Source: Chitinophaga sancti (lineage in GTDB: Bacteria > Bacteroidota > Bacteroidia > Chitinophagales > Chitinophagaceae). From it: 64,000 nucleotides of DNA. The notes below the pieces were generated by a model that ran no database searches, was not told the DNA's origin, and saw nothing but the letters and a program-made list of their open reading frames with translations. Below are positions 10,751-20,282 of this stretch, piece after piece (position 1 is the stretch's first letter; every line of letters starts with the position of its first letter). The stretch is from assembly GCF_034087045.1 (NCBI RefSeq), contig NZ_CP139247.1, positions 5,916,001 to 5,980,000 on the forward strand, in the 5' to 3' direction. A program made the translations under genes and the position numbers.

Positions 10751-12205
10751 ATGGCAAATCTGACCTTTGACTATTCGTTCCAGCCATCCGAAATATTCAC
10801 TAACTCGGTAGTGGACCTGAATCTATATGTGACCAACAATACGAATGATACCATTGAATTCGAAGGAGCCCCCGACAGTGATGAAATCCATATCAATTTC
10901 CCGCAGGGATCGGGTGCTACGAAACTGGTAACCAATGTTGGTTTTACCGCCGATTCAGATACAAAGTATTTCAGCTGTGCAAAAAGTGCCAGCAATGATG
11001 ATTATGTCATCACTGCTAATATGAATGTGCCTATTCCAAAAGGCGGGCAGATTCATATCATCTTTCTTCGGGTACCTATCAATGATGCGCCCGGCACGGC
11101 CCCTGTTACCATTACAGAATACCTCGGATCCGCCGATTTTGCCACTGGTACTAAGGATATCGTTAAAACCCAGCCGGCTGCCCTGAGTATCATGGCTTAT
11201 TTGCAGCAGCAGGTGGTAGGACTGGATCAGACAACCACTCTTACCTGGTATTCTACCGGCGCCACCAGGGTAGTTGTAACAGGATTCGCCACCGGCGACA
11301 AGCAGCGGACCTTCCCTGTGCAGGGCGACAAGCCACCATATAAAGGATCATGCATTGTGGATATTGCCGCCGACTTAGACAGCACCACCTACACATTGAT
11401 AGCATACAACGGCAACGGTAACTCAGATCCAAGTGTGCAAACATACGTAGTGCTGTATCATGGCGATGCAAAAATCAATTCCTTTGTTGCTTATAATACG
11501 GGTGATCTGAGCCAGCATAACGAAGTAGGATCAGCGCCACTCGCGGTAGACCAGTCTGTCACGCTCTACTGGTATCTGACTTATGCTTCCCGCTGGCAGC
11601 TGAAGCCTCCGGGCAAGCCGCTGAATAATCCGATTACCCCGCGGAAGGTAACGCCGGGAATGGATTTAGTACAGGCTTTTCAGGGCAATTACGGTGGCAT
11701 GCCGGCAACATCCGATTATAAGTTGACCGCCTTTGGATTTAAAGACAGGAACCCGAGCCAGACCATCAGTTTCAAACTCAAACCGGTAGGCATAGGCTAC
11801 TTCAAATTCAAGGATCCTGCCCTTACGCAGGTCGTATGGCAAACAGATCCGGCAGACTGGCCGGCAGTGGAAATAAAAATACCGGCACAACAGCCATATA
11901 CTTTTACGATATGGCAGCCTGGCGGAAAGTTCGATGTATACTATCTGGGAAGCAATGATACGCATCCGCAGATACAGTATTTCGATTACACCAAAGTCAG
12001 CGGCGACCAGTACAAACTCAGCTGGATAACTGCGAATCTCACCAGTCTTACCCTCAATCCGGGCAATATCAGTATTACCGGCGACCAGATTAAAAATGGA
12101 TCTCAAACATTAAAGCTGGAAGCGGCACAATACAGACTTACTGGGCAGGCCTCAGATGGCAGTAAGATAGACAGTGTGCTGAATGTGCCTTATACAGGTA
12201 AATAA
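10751..12205 (+). CDS. Hypothetical Ig-like multi-domain protein of the DUF6603 gene run
   Basis: 484 residues, starting 10 bases after the previous stop. It appears to be a chain of beta-sandwich units: an N-terminal one (LNLYVTNNTNDTIEFEG), a second with an Ig-like TLTWYSTGATRVVVTG core near residue 160, a third with SVTLYWYLTYASRWQL near 270, and a C-terminal unit. The repeated pattern of a strand ending in TLTW or TLYW followed by a residue set such as ATRVVV or ASRWQL suggests internal duplication. No signal peptide is present, although such folds are usually extracellular. Role unknown; a fibre or spacer subunit is a guess from the fold pattern only. Confidence 0.75.
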   Translation: MANLTFDYSFQPSEIFTNSVVDLNLYVTNNTNDTIEFEGAPDSDEIHINFPQGSGATKLVTNVGFTADSDTKYFSCAKSASNDDYVITANMNVPIPKGGQIHIIFLRVPINDAPGTAPVTITEYLGSADFATGTKDIVKTQPAALSIMAYLQQQVVGLDQTTTLTWYSTGATRVVVTGFATGDKQRTFPVQGDKPPYKGSCIVDIAADLDSTTYTLIAYNGNGNSDPSVQTYVVLYHGDAKINSFVAYNTGDLSQHNEVGSAPLAVDQSVTLYWYLTYASRWQLKPPGKPLNNPITPRKVTPGMDLVQAFQGNYGGMPATSDYKLTAFGFKDRNPSQTISFKLKPVGIGYFKFKDPALTQVVWQTDPADWPAVEIKIPAQQPYTFTIWQPGGKFDVYYLGSNDTHPQIQYFDYTKVSGDQYKLSWITANLTSLTLNPGNISITGDQIKNGSQTLKLEAAQYRLTGQASDGSKIDSVLNVPYTGK

Positions 12206-12248
12206 AAAATCGATAACGATTCATTTTTCACCTTTAAAAACACATGCT

Positions 12249-12677
12249 ATGGCAGAGAACCCCCAATCCCTCGAACCAAAAATTCTGGTAGACCCTAATT
12301 GTACCATCACCATTGCAGCTGGAAATAATATTCCCAACTACCCTTCCGCAGTATCCAACAGGAATATCGTAGATGCGCAGAATGCCATCGGTCGACTGAC
12401 ATTTGCAGATATATGGAGACTGCCACCATGGAGAATTGAGGAAGGTACTGTGCGCCTCGATATACAAGGCGCCATTGCTGGCGGCGGCCGCAACTGGCAA
12501 GTACAGATCAATGGCATAAACGGGAACTCCACCATTTCTGCTACACTGGTACAAGGTAATCTTGCTACAGCCTCTACAACAGAAAGACAGCAGTACGTTC
12601 AACGCATGGTACGCAGAGCGTTGGAAGACAGCTTGTCTACCCAAAAAATAACAGACGTAAATGGACCTTGCAAATAG
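12249..12677 (+). CDS. Hypothetical protein, 142 residues
   Basis: The frame is open further upstream, but the ATG at 12249 (MAENPQSLEPK) is preferred. The earlier ATG would overlap the previous gene by 23 bases and add an unlikely leader; the chosen start leaves a 43-base gap. The protein is small and soluble, with an AGNNIPNY patch near residue 28 and a central FADIWRLPPWRIEEGTVRLD. No family is recognised. It belongs to the same direction and run as the five genes upstream, and the stop lies inside an 8-bp stem that may end part of the transcript. Confidence 0.65.
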   Translation: MAENPQSLEPKILVDPNCTITIAAGNNIPNYPSAVSNRNIVDAQNAIGRLTFADIWRLPPWRIEEGTVRLDIQGAIAGGGRNWQVQINGINGNSTISATLVQGNLATASTTERQQYVQRMVRRALEDSLSTQKITDVNGPCK

Positions 12678-12711
12678 ACAACTTATCCGGGTCGGCGATT
12701 TTGCAAGCCCA
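12667..12711 (+). terminator. Possible weak terminator over the stop codon
   Basis: CTTGCAAA at the end of the coding sequence pairs with TTTGCAAG 25 bases later, followed by a run of six T. The loop is long for an intrinsic terminator, so it may only attenuate transcription into the following gene. Confidence 0.35.
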
Positions 12712-12760
12712 TTTTTTCGTTTAGCTCACACCATTAGTAAACCCTATAAAATTATTTCTT

Positions 12761-13255
12761 ATGGCAGAAATATCCATTAAAGAAGGCGAAGCAAAGCAGG
12801 TTACAGGGAAAGACACCTTGAAATACCCTGATATCAACAGCTGCCTGTCTCTCACTGCCGTTTTCGCAGATGACAAAAGAGTAGGCGGACACGCAGTGAT
12901 GTTTCCCGCATCTCCGCAACTCAACCTGAAACAGATTTGCGATTACCTCATTGCCAATAAAGGGACCAGCAATACATTGATAATTGTGGGAGACATTGGC
13001 ACGTGGAATGAAAACTGGTCCATGTTGGATGAAACTAAAAATCTCGTCATCAATGGCAAAAAGGTCAACAATGCCGGCGAACTGGGCCCAGCTATGGGCT
13101 TTACCCAAAATGTACTGAAGGACACCATAGTCTGCGATGCCAGTGGAAGTACGTATGATGTATACTTCGGTTTTGAAAGTGGCAAAAGAATCTACTGGTG
13201 CGTTGATCACAAAACCGGTACCATCTGTACCAAGTTTGGAAAACAGACCTGGTAA
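12761..13255 (+). CDS. Hypothetical protein with a CheD/CNF-like Cys-His pattern
   Basis: 164 residues, last gene of the DUF6603 run, 83 bases after its neighbour and directly before a strong terminator. Near the N-terminus the sequence NSCLSLTAVF is followed by VGGHAVMFP, with Cys28 and His44 16 residues apart. In CheD glutamine deamidases the catalytic Cys and His sit in GSCVAV and GGxxH.MLP contexts about 17 residues apart, so a deamidase or related cysteine-hydrolase fold is possible. The remainder (TLIIVGDIGTW, then DVYFGFESGKRIYWC) is alternating beta structure. No signal peptide. The fold assignment is speculative; the gene itself is solid from length, position and terminator. Confidence 0.65.
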   Translation: MAEISIKEGEAKQVTGKDTLKYPDINSCLSLTAVFADDKRVGGHAVMFPASPQLNLKQICDYLIANKGTSNTLIIVGDIGTWNENWSMLDETKNLVINGKKVNNAGELGPAMGFTQNVLKDTIVCDASGSTYDVYFGFESGKRIYWCVDHKTGTICTKFGKQTW

Positions 13256-13263
13256 AATCTACT

Positions 13264-13303
13264 GCTGCCGGCATTTCTACGGTTAAGTGCCGGCAGCTTT
13301 TTT
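13264..13303 (+). terminator. Strong intrinsic terminator after the DUF6603 run
   Basis: GCTGCCGGCA pairs perfectly with TGCCGGCAGC across a 14-base loop and is followed by six T. It ends the seven-gene run and leaves only 26 bases before the start codon of the polyketide synthase gene. Confidence 0.85.
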
Positions 13304-13329
13304 CAGACCTTATCCTCAAATTTTCTTTC

Positions 13330-16300
13330 ATGGAGCATACCACTATCATCGATCTTATTTCCAGGTTCCCTATCGGCAAAGCAAATGAAAAGGCGCTTGT
13401 TTTCCTGGATCACAATGGTCATGAGTCACAGGTTTTCACTTACCGTACCCTGAAACAGCAATGTACTACAATCGCTGAAAACTTACATGCACATTTGCCT
13501 CCTGGGGAGATGGTGTTGTTGTGTGCACCGGAACAATCAGATTTCACGATTACCTTCTTTGGTTGCATGATGGCAGGCATTATCCCAGCACCCATGCCTC
13601 CTGTGCGTAATAACAAGGATAAGAACGGACTAGAACGCATTGTTCGCATACTGCAGCAACAGCATATACATACGATTATCCTGCCGGATGAGCAGGTATC
13701 CTTATTCCGGGAAACCTTGCAGGCAGCCAATCTTTCGGAGGTGCGACTGATTCCTTTGGAACGACTCAAGCATCCAGGTATTACCGCCGTGGCGCTGCCT
13801 GAAATCGATGAAACAGATATTGCCTATATACAGTATACATCCGGATCTACCGGTACGCCGAAGGGAGTGCTGATAAAACATCAGCAAGCCATGAGCAACC
13901 TCGCCTTCATGTACAAGGTCTTCCAACGCAGCGAATCTGTAAGAGTAGCCGGCTGGCTGCCCTTCCATCATGATATGGGATTGATCGGACATCTGCTCAC
14001 CGTCCTCTTTGAGCATGGTTTCGGCGTTTTCATCAGTCCACAATCCTTTATGTCTGCTCCTGCCCTCTGGCTGAAGATCATCGGTCAGTACCAGGCCAAT
14101 GCAGCTGCGGCCCCACCTTTTGCATTTGACCACTGCTGTAATAAAATCAGCAGTGCAGAAGGATTGCAACTCTCTTCCTGGAAGTATGCCTATGTAGGCG
14201 CTGAAACGATCTCCCCTGAAGTATTGCAACGGTTCGCTACCAAATTCGCTCCTGCCGGATTTAACCTGCATACCTTCAAACCGGTATACGGATTGGCTGA
14301 GGTTACACTCCTCGCAGCAGGCGGAGGAAAAGGATTGGACGAACTACTAGCCCTGACGCATAAACGCGTAACGGGGAAAAACCACCGTCAGCTACTGCCC
14401 TACTATACAGATCCTAAAGTTCAAATTTTCATTCAACAACCCGAAACAGGCAACCGGCTCCAGGATGGGGAAGAAGGAGAAATATATATTCTGGGCGCAG
14501 GCAATGCAAGCGGTTACCTGGAAGAAAAAGGCATACAGTCCATTCCGGATGGCACCCCCATCAAAACCGGCGATACCGGTTACCTGGAAGATGGTCGCCT
14601 TTACATTACCGGCAGATCCAAAGATATCATCATTGTACGAGGTGTAAACTATTCAGCCGATGACCTGGAAAATACCATCCGTTATCATCAGCCGGATATC
14701 CAGACAAATGACAGAACGGTCTGCATTTCCCACATCGCTGCCAGCGAACAATTATTCGTATTCCAGGAAATACACCGGCATACAGATAGTGCCACCCAGG
14801 AACGCATTTATAACAGTATTAAGGGGAGTCTGTCGGAAGGCTATGGCATCACACCGGATCAAATCATCCTCGTTCCTTCCGGTTGTATTCCCAGAACCAC
14901 CAGTTATAAGGTATCCCGCAAAGCCTGTCTGACACAATATTTACAAGGAAAGCTGCCGGTCATTAATGCAGACAGTACTTCAAGTATGCCGGAAGATGAT
15001 GCCGTAGTAATTGTGGCCATGGCCTGCCGTTTTCCAGGCGCTGATTCTCCGGAGGCCTTCTGGGAATTGCTACAGCATGGCGGTGATGCCATTTCAGCGG
15101 TACCTTCTTCCCGCTGGGACAACGATGTATTCTATGATGAAAGACCAGCAATGCCGGGCAAAGTAAATACCCGCTGGGGCGGGTTTGTTGCTGACATCGA
15201 TCAGTTTGATCCTGCATTATTCGGCATCTCACCGCATGAAGCGCCGGAAATAGATCCGCAACAACGTATGTTGCTGGAAACGTCCTGGCGCTTGCTGGAG
15301 AATGCCGGCTGGAAAAAAGAACAGCTGGCAGGTACGGACACCGGCGTTTATCTGGGTGTATCTACTAACGATTACCTATATATGAAAATAAAACTCATCC
15401 CGGGAATGGAAAGCTTCAATGCCTACTCCGGGCTGGGAAATGCGAATAGTCTTACTGCCAACAGGATTTCATATACCTACGATTTGAAAGGCCCCAGCAT
15501 GGCGATAGATACGGCCTGTTCCTCTTCTCTCACGGCCTTTCACCTGGCAGTAAAAGCCATTCGCCATGGGGAATGCACCCAGGCGATGGCAGGTGGCGTA
15601 AATGCGTTGTTATCGCCCGGCCCTACCATTACCTTATCACAGTTCGGCATGATGTCGCCGGTAGGCAGATGTAAAACATTTGATGCCAGCGCAGATGGAT
15701 ATGTGCGTGCAGAAGGTTGCGGCATGGTAATGCTCAAACGCAGGTCCGCCGCATTGCGCGATGGAGATCCGATACTGGCCACTGTACTTGCCAGCGCTGC
15801 CGGACAGGATGGTAAAAGTAATGGCATCACTTCTCCTGACGGTCCTGCACAATACCGTCTGATCTCACGGACCCTTACAGAAGCCGGCATCTCTCCAGAA
15901 ACAATTTCTTTTGTGGAAGCTCACGGAACAGGTACTGCCCTGGGAGATCCCATTGAACTGGAACAACTGGTAAAAATATATGGTCAGGGAACAGCGGGCG
16001 ATTGCCATGTAGGCGCGGTAAAAGCGAATATCGGACATCTGGAAGCCGGCGCCGGTATTGCAGGTTTGATGAAGGCGGTGTTAATGCTTCAACATGGTCA
16101 GATTCCTCCACAGCCGCATCTGCAGGAATTAAATCCACGTATACACCTGGAAGACAGCCGGCTGAAAATTCCTACCACCCTGCGAAAGTGGACAGCGAAT
16201 GGTCCGCGGAGAGCTGCTATCAGCTCCTTTGGCTTTGGCGGTGCGTTGGCACATGCTATATTGGAAGAGGTAAAGCCGGCAGTTGTTCCAGTGTCTTCCG

Positions 16301-19300
16301 AACATACACTGTTTACACAAACGCCATTCCTCTTCTCCGCACATGCGCCGGAAGGCTTGCTGCAACAAGCGGATAGCTGGATTAATTTTCTTTCAAAAGA
16401 TCCCGCCATCAGTATTCACGATTTGTGCTATACACAGGCACTATCGCGAACGGACCTGCGATACAGACAGGCATTTCTCACAGATAGTAAAACAGTACTA
16501 CTACAGAAGCTGAAAGCCTTCAGGGAAGGGGTTATTCAGACCACCGACACCTTCGCCGACGGGCAACGATGCTTCGTTTTCTCCGGGCAGGGAGATCAAT
16601 ACAAGAGTATGGGCAGGGAACTGTATTTCCATTTTCCTACATTCCGCCGTGCCTTTGATCGCTGTGCTGCTGCCGCGGATGATCCCGAAACAGGATATTC
16701 CCTGGTAGGTATGATTAACGGAAAAGAAGAAGGTACTTTCCTTTTAGGACATGATTATCAGCCCGTGCTTTTTGCGGTACAGTATTCCCTGGGCATATTA
16801 CTGGAGGAAAGTGGCTGTATCCCGCAACTATTGCTGGGCCATAGTATTGGCGAATATGCAGCCGCCTGCCTGGCGGGATGTTTCGATCCGGAAACCGGTA
16901 TTGCCATACTGAAAAAGAGAGCCGCATTACTGACAGCACTTCCCCGTGAAGGCAGTATGTTAACGGTTTTTGCCGATAAAGAAACTGTAGCTGCAGCCAT
17001 CGCAGGGATCCCGGAACTCTGTATTGCAGCGTTGAATAGTCCTGCTAAAACAGTAGTATCCGGCAGTCCGGAGGCAATTAATACTGCCACTACTTTCTTC
17101 AGCAGCCAGAAAGTGGGCATTTACTCATTGAAAGTATCGCAGGCTTTCCATAGCCATTACATGGATCCTATCCTCGGGCCTTACCGGGAGTTCCTGCAAA
17201 AGTTCACTTTCCATGCACCATCCAGAAGGTGGATTTCTTCATTGCATGGCGCTGAAATGACCATAGCGCCAGATGCCGATTACTGGATAAAGCAAACCAG
17301 GCATCCGGTAAATTTTCAGCAGGCATTAACGCTGCTGGCATCGGAAAAAATACGCGAATTTGTGGAAATAGGCCCTGGTGGCAATACGCTGCTGGCCGTC
17401 AGTGAAACAATTGATTGCAGTAACACACAGCTCCTGCGTACGCTCAATTTCCGCAAGGGCGACAGAACAGAAGCCTATTTCCTGTTGGAAGCATTGGGCC
17501 GCATGTATTGCGCCGGCGCAACTATCCACTGGGAGCAGGTATTAAAAGGCAATGCTTTCCCTGCTTTGACTCCTGGTCAGACCTTCCAGCATAAACGCTA
17601 CTGGCTGCCGGGATTGAGTCCAGAACAACTGACGGCATTTGCAGATCATGCACAGCATATTCGCAGCGACGAAAAAATATTGCGCGACTGTTTCTATCAT
17701 ATGCGCTGGAATCCTGCCGAAACAATAGTCACAGATATTCCGGAAGATACATTGCGCCAAAAAATCAACTGGATTATTGCAGCACCGGCAGGCGTGGTAA
17801 TAGAGCAACTATTACAGCGACTAAAAGCAGTGCAGAAAAGTGTATATTGGTTCTGTACAGGCGGTGATATATCCACTGGAATATACCGCCCCGATTACCA
17901 GTTTACGGTTCAATCCACTAAAGCAGATTATCGCCGGGCCCTGGATAAGGTGGTAAATTTTCAACGAAAGGAAAATGAGCGGGAGTGGAAAATTATTTAT
18001 GGAGATGGCAGTCTGTCGGACTACCATGGGCTCACTCCTAATCACCGTATATCCAATAGCATTGTTACACTCATTCCCTTCCTGCAGGCCGTCAAGGAGA
18101 GCGCTTTGGTGATGCCGCTATGGCTGCTCACACGCCATGCACAGCCAGTACCTGCTGTCAGTAAAGAACTGCAATTATCCGCTTCCCCGCTTTGGGGATT
18201 TGGCAAAACCTTATTCCTGGAACATCCTGAATGGAGAGGTGGCATGATAGATATCACCGGCGCGGAAGATGTACCGGCATTATTGTATAAAGTACTGCAA
18301 CCCGGCAAGGAGCATTGCATTGTATTGCGCAATGGGCAACAGTACATCACACAGTTGGAGCCCGTTCGGGAGATGGCCGCAGCCACTACTACCCTTCGCA
18401 ACGATGGCGCTTATATCATTACCGGCGGCTTTGGTGGCCTGGGCCTGGCCTGTGCTTCCTGGCTGGCGGGCAAAGGCGTGAAACACCTGGTATTGCTGGG
18501 CCGCAGGGCCATGCCGCCAATGGATAGGTGGAACAGTATTGCAGACACGCATCCGGAATATGCAACCGTACAACAGTTGCTCGGTTTACAGCGGGAAGGT
18601 ATACACATAGAAATATATCGCACAGACGTAAGAGATCGTGCCAGTCTCGCTGGGGTATTTGCGCAGCTGGATGAGCAGGGAATACCGGTACGTGGCGTAT
18701 TACATGCAGCGGGTGTCAACTGGTTTTCCAAAGTAATGGAGCTGGACAGCAGCAAACTGGCCGATACCCTGCAAATCAAGACAGATGCCTCCTGGCAGCT
18801 GCATGAGCTAACGAAAAACCGGGACCTGGATTGCTTTTTGCTCTTTTCTTCAGTATCTGCACTGTGGGGTTCTGTTGACCTGAGTCATTATACAGCAGCC
18901 AACTATTATATGGATATGCTCAGCGTATACCGGGCAGGAATGGGACTTCCTGCTACCTGTATCGACTGGGGCCCATGGGCGGAAGCAGGCATGAGTGCCG
19001 GCGAACAGGAAACCCATGTATTACAACAACTGGGATTCCGGCTACTGGCCCCATCCAGGGCATTGACCTGCATGGAAACAGCCATCGCGAAAAAAGAACC
19101 GCTGTTACTCATCGCAGATATTGACTGGGACAAATTCCGGCTGTTTACAGATTTCTCTTTACAGCCTTCGTTATTTAGTCAGGTAGTGAAAAGCAATACC
19201 GCCAACTCACCTGCGGCCAGTAACCTGCATCATATCCTTAGCAGCGCGCCCATAGCGGCCAGAGCGCAGATAGAAGAGGTTGTCAGAACAGAACTGAGAA

Positions 19301-20277
19301 TGGTGATGCTGATAGAATCGATGGATACCATTGATGCCCGTCAGCGCTTCAATTTCCTCGGGATGGATTCTCTCATGGCCATTTCCTTTGTAGCGCGGCT
19401 GGAGCAATACTTCCACTGCAAGCTGCCCGCTACCATGGCATATAACTATCCCACCATTGCCGCGGTGAGCGATTTTATTTTCTCACTGGTATATAAAGAG
19501 CAAAACATCACCGCACCGGAACCAGAAACAGTGCCAGCACCGGAAATACCTGCAGCGAAAGCCTTTGTAGTATTGCAGGAAAAGCAGCACCCTGTCAAAC
19601 AGCGTTTATACTGTTTTCCGTATGCCGGTTCAGGCGCATCCGCCTTTGGACGATGGCCCGAAGCATTTGAATCCCAGGTGGAAGTAATTGCCGTTCAGCC
19701 ACGGGGGCGGGAAGAACGCAGTCATGAACCCGCATTCAGGGATTTCCCTGCACTCATAGCAGATTTGCTGCAGGACTATACAGATCCGCAGGAAGAGTTC
19801 TTCTTTTTCGGTCATAGCATGGGCGCATTGATGGCCTATGAATTTTATGCCGCCTTAAAAAAGGCAGGCAGGAAATTGCCCGCAGGATTGATATTATCCG
19901 GATGTGGTGCACCATTGGAGACCGGCAGCGGCACCTTGCATCAATTAGGCGAAGAAGCCTTCATTGAGGAAGTATTAAGAAGCTACGGAGATCCTGGTAA
20001 TGTGGCCGAAAGAAGACAGGCATTGAAGCATAGCAGTGAATTGTTGCGGGCAGATTTACAGGTACTCGAATGTTATCAGCCACAGGGTACCTCCATCAGC
20101 GTTCCACTAACAGTAATCAGCGGCTTGCAGGATCAGCTGGCGCCTCCGCAAGAGGTACGCCGCTGGATGGAACTGGCTACTAACAATTTTTCTATCTGCT
20201 TCCTGAAAGGGGGCCACGACCTGGTACAGCAAAGAAGTCAGGATCTCATTAAAATAATTTCTTCAGCCATCAAGTAA
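13330..20277 (+). CDS. FAAL-KS-AT-KR-ACP-TE polyketide synthase
   Basis: A 2315-residue single-module type I synthase. Order: fatty-acyl-AMP ligase at 1-545 (YIQYTSGSTGTPKG near 166); ketosynthase at about 555-980 with Cys730 (DTACSSSL), His865 (EAHGTGT) and His903 (NIGHLEAG); acyltransferase at about 1078-1365 with Ser1172 (GHSIGEY) and AFHSH at 1274, typical of malonyl-CoA selection; a structural plus catalytic ketoreductase up to about 1880 (TGGFGGLG near 1698, Tyr1854); carrier protein with Ser2014 (GMDSLM); and a thioesterase with Ser2163 (GHSMG), Asp2268 and His2296. There is no DH, no ER, and no carrier domain between ligase and ketosynthase. It should activate a fatty acid, extend it once, reduce the ketone and release a beta-hydroxy acid. 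Confidence 0.92.
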   Translation: MEHTTIIDLISRFPIGKANEKALVFLDHNGHESQVFTYRTLKQQCTTIAENLHAHLPPGEMVLLCAPEQSDFTITFFGCMMAGIIPAPMPPVRNNKDKNGLERIVRILQQQHIHTIILPDEQVSLFRETLQAANLSEVRLIPLERLKHPGITAVALPEIDETDIAYIQYTSGSTGTPKGVLIKHQQAMSNLAFMYKVFQRSESVRVAGWLPFHHDMGLIGHLLTVLFEHGFGVFISPQSFMSAPALWLKIIGQYQANAAAAPPFAFDHCCNKISSAEGLQLSSWKYAYVGAETISPEVLQRFATKFAPAGFNLHTFKPVYGLAEVTLLAAGGGKGLDELLALTHKRVTGKNHRQLLPYYTDPKVQIFIQQPETGNRLQDGEEGEIYILGAGNASGYLEEKGIQSIPDGTPIKTGDTGYLEDGRLYITGRSKDIIIVRGVNYSADDLENTIRYHQPDIQTNDRTVCISHIAASEQLFVFQEIHRHTDSATQERIYNSIKGSLSEGYGITPDQIILVPSGCIPRTTSYKVSRKACLTQYLQGKLPVINADSTSSMPEDDAVVIVAMACRFPGADSPEAFWELLQHGGDAISAVPSSRWDNDVFYDERPAMPGKVNTRWGGFVADIDQFDPALFGISPHEAPEIDPQQRMLLETSWRLLENAGWKKEQLAGTDTGVYLGVSTNDYLYMKIKLIPGMESFNAYSGLGNANSLTANRISYTYDLKGPSMAIDTACSSSLTAFHLAVKAIRHGECTQAMAGGVNALLSPGPTITLSQFGMMSPVGRCKTFDASADGYVRAEGCGMVMLKRRSAALRDGDPILATVLASAAGQDGKSNGITSPDGPAQYRLISRTLTEAGISPETISFVEAHGTGTALGDPIELEQLVKIYGQGTAGDCHVGAVKANIGHLEAGAGIAGLMKAVLMLQHGQIPPQPHLQELNPRIHLEDSRLKIPTTLRKWTANGPRRAAISSFGFGGALAHAILEEVKPAVVPVSSEHTLFTQTPFLFSAHAPEGLLQQADSWINFLSKDPAISIHDLCYTQALSRTDLRYRQAFLTDSKTVLLQKLKAFREGVIQTTDTFADGQRCFVFSGQGDQYKSMGRELYFHFPTFRRAFDRCAAAADDPETGYSLVGMINGKEEGTFLLGHDYQPVLFAVQYSLGILLEESGCIPQLLLGHSIGEYAAACLAGCFDPETGIAILKKRAALLTALPREGSMLTVFADKETVAAAIAGIPELCIAALNSPAKTVVSGSPEAINTATTFFSSQKVGIYSLKVSQAFHSHYMDPILGPYREFLQKFTFHAPSRRWISSLHGAEMTIAPDADYWIKQTRHPVNFQQALTLLASEKIREFVEIGPGGNTLLAVSETIDCSNTQLLRTLNFRKGDRTEAYFLLEALGRMYCAGATIHWEQVLKGNAFPALTPGQTFQHKRYWLPGLSPEQLTAFADHAQHIRSDEKILRDCFYHMRWNPAETIVTDIPEDTLRQKINWIIAAPAGVVIEQLLQRLKAVQKSVYWFCTGGDISTGIYRPDYQFTVQSTKADYRRALDKVVNFQRKENEREWKIIYGDGSLSDYHGLTPNHRISNSIVTLIPFLQAVKESALVMPLWLLTRHAQPVPAVSKELQLSASPLWGFGKTLFLEHPEWRGGMIDITGAEDVPALLYKVLQPGKEHCIVLRNGQQYITQLEPVREMAAATTTLRNDGAYIITGGFGGLGLACASWLAGKGVKHLVLLGRRAMPPMDRWNSIADTHPEYATVQQLLGLQREGIHIEIYRTDVRDRASLAGVFAQLDEQGIPVRGVLHAAGVNWFSKVMELDSSKLADTLQIKTDASWQLHELTKNRDLDCFLLFSSVSALWGSVDLSHYTAANYYMDMLSVYRAGMGLPATCIDWGPWAEAGMSAGEQETHVLQQLGFRLLAPSRALTCMETAIAKKEPLLLIADIDWDKFRLFTDFSLQPSLFSQVVKSNTANSPAASNLHHILSSAPIAARAQIEEVVRTELRMVMLIESMDTIDARQRFNFLGMDSLMAISFVARLEQYFHCKLPATMAYNYPTIAAVSDFIFSLVYKEQNITAPEPETVPAPEIPAAKAFVVLQEKQHPVKQRLYCFPYAGSGASAFGRWPEAFESQVEVIAVQPRGREERSHEPAFRDFPALIADLLQDYTDPQEEFFFFGHSMGALMAYEFYAALKKAGRKLPAGLILSGCGAPLETGSGTLHQLGEEAFIEEVLRSYGDPGNVAERRQALKHSSELLRADLQVLECYQPQGTSISVPLTVISGLQDQLAPPQEVRRWMELATNNFSICFLKGGHDLVQQRSQDLIKIISSAIK

Positions 20278-20282
20278 ATACT

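Noticed and set aside
8..13255. Contractile injection or type VI secretion cluster
   Set aside because: No sheath, tube, baseplate or VgrG/spike motif was recognised in any of the proteins of the DUF6603 run.
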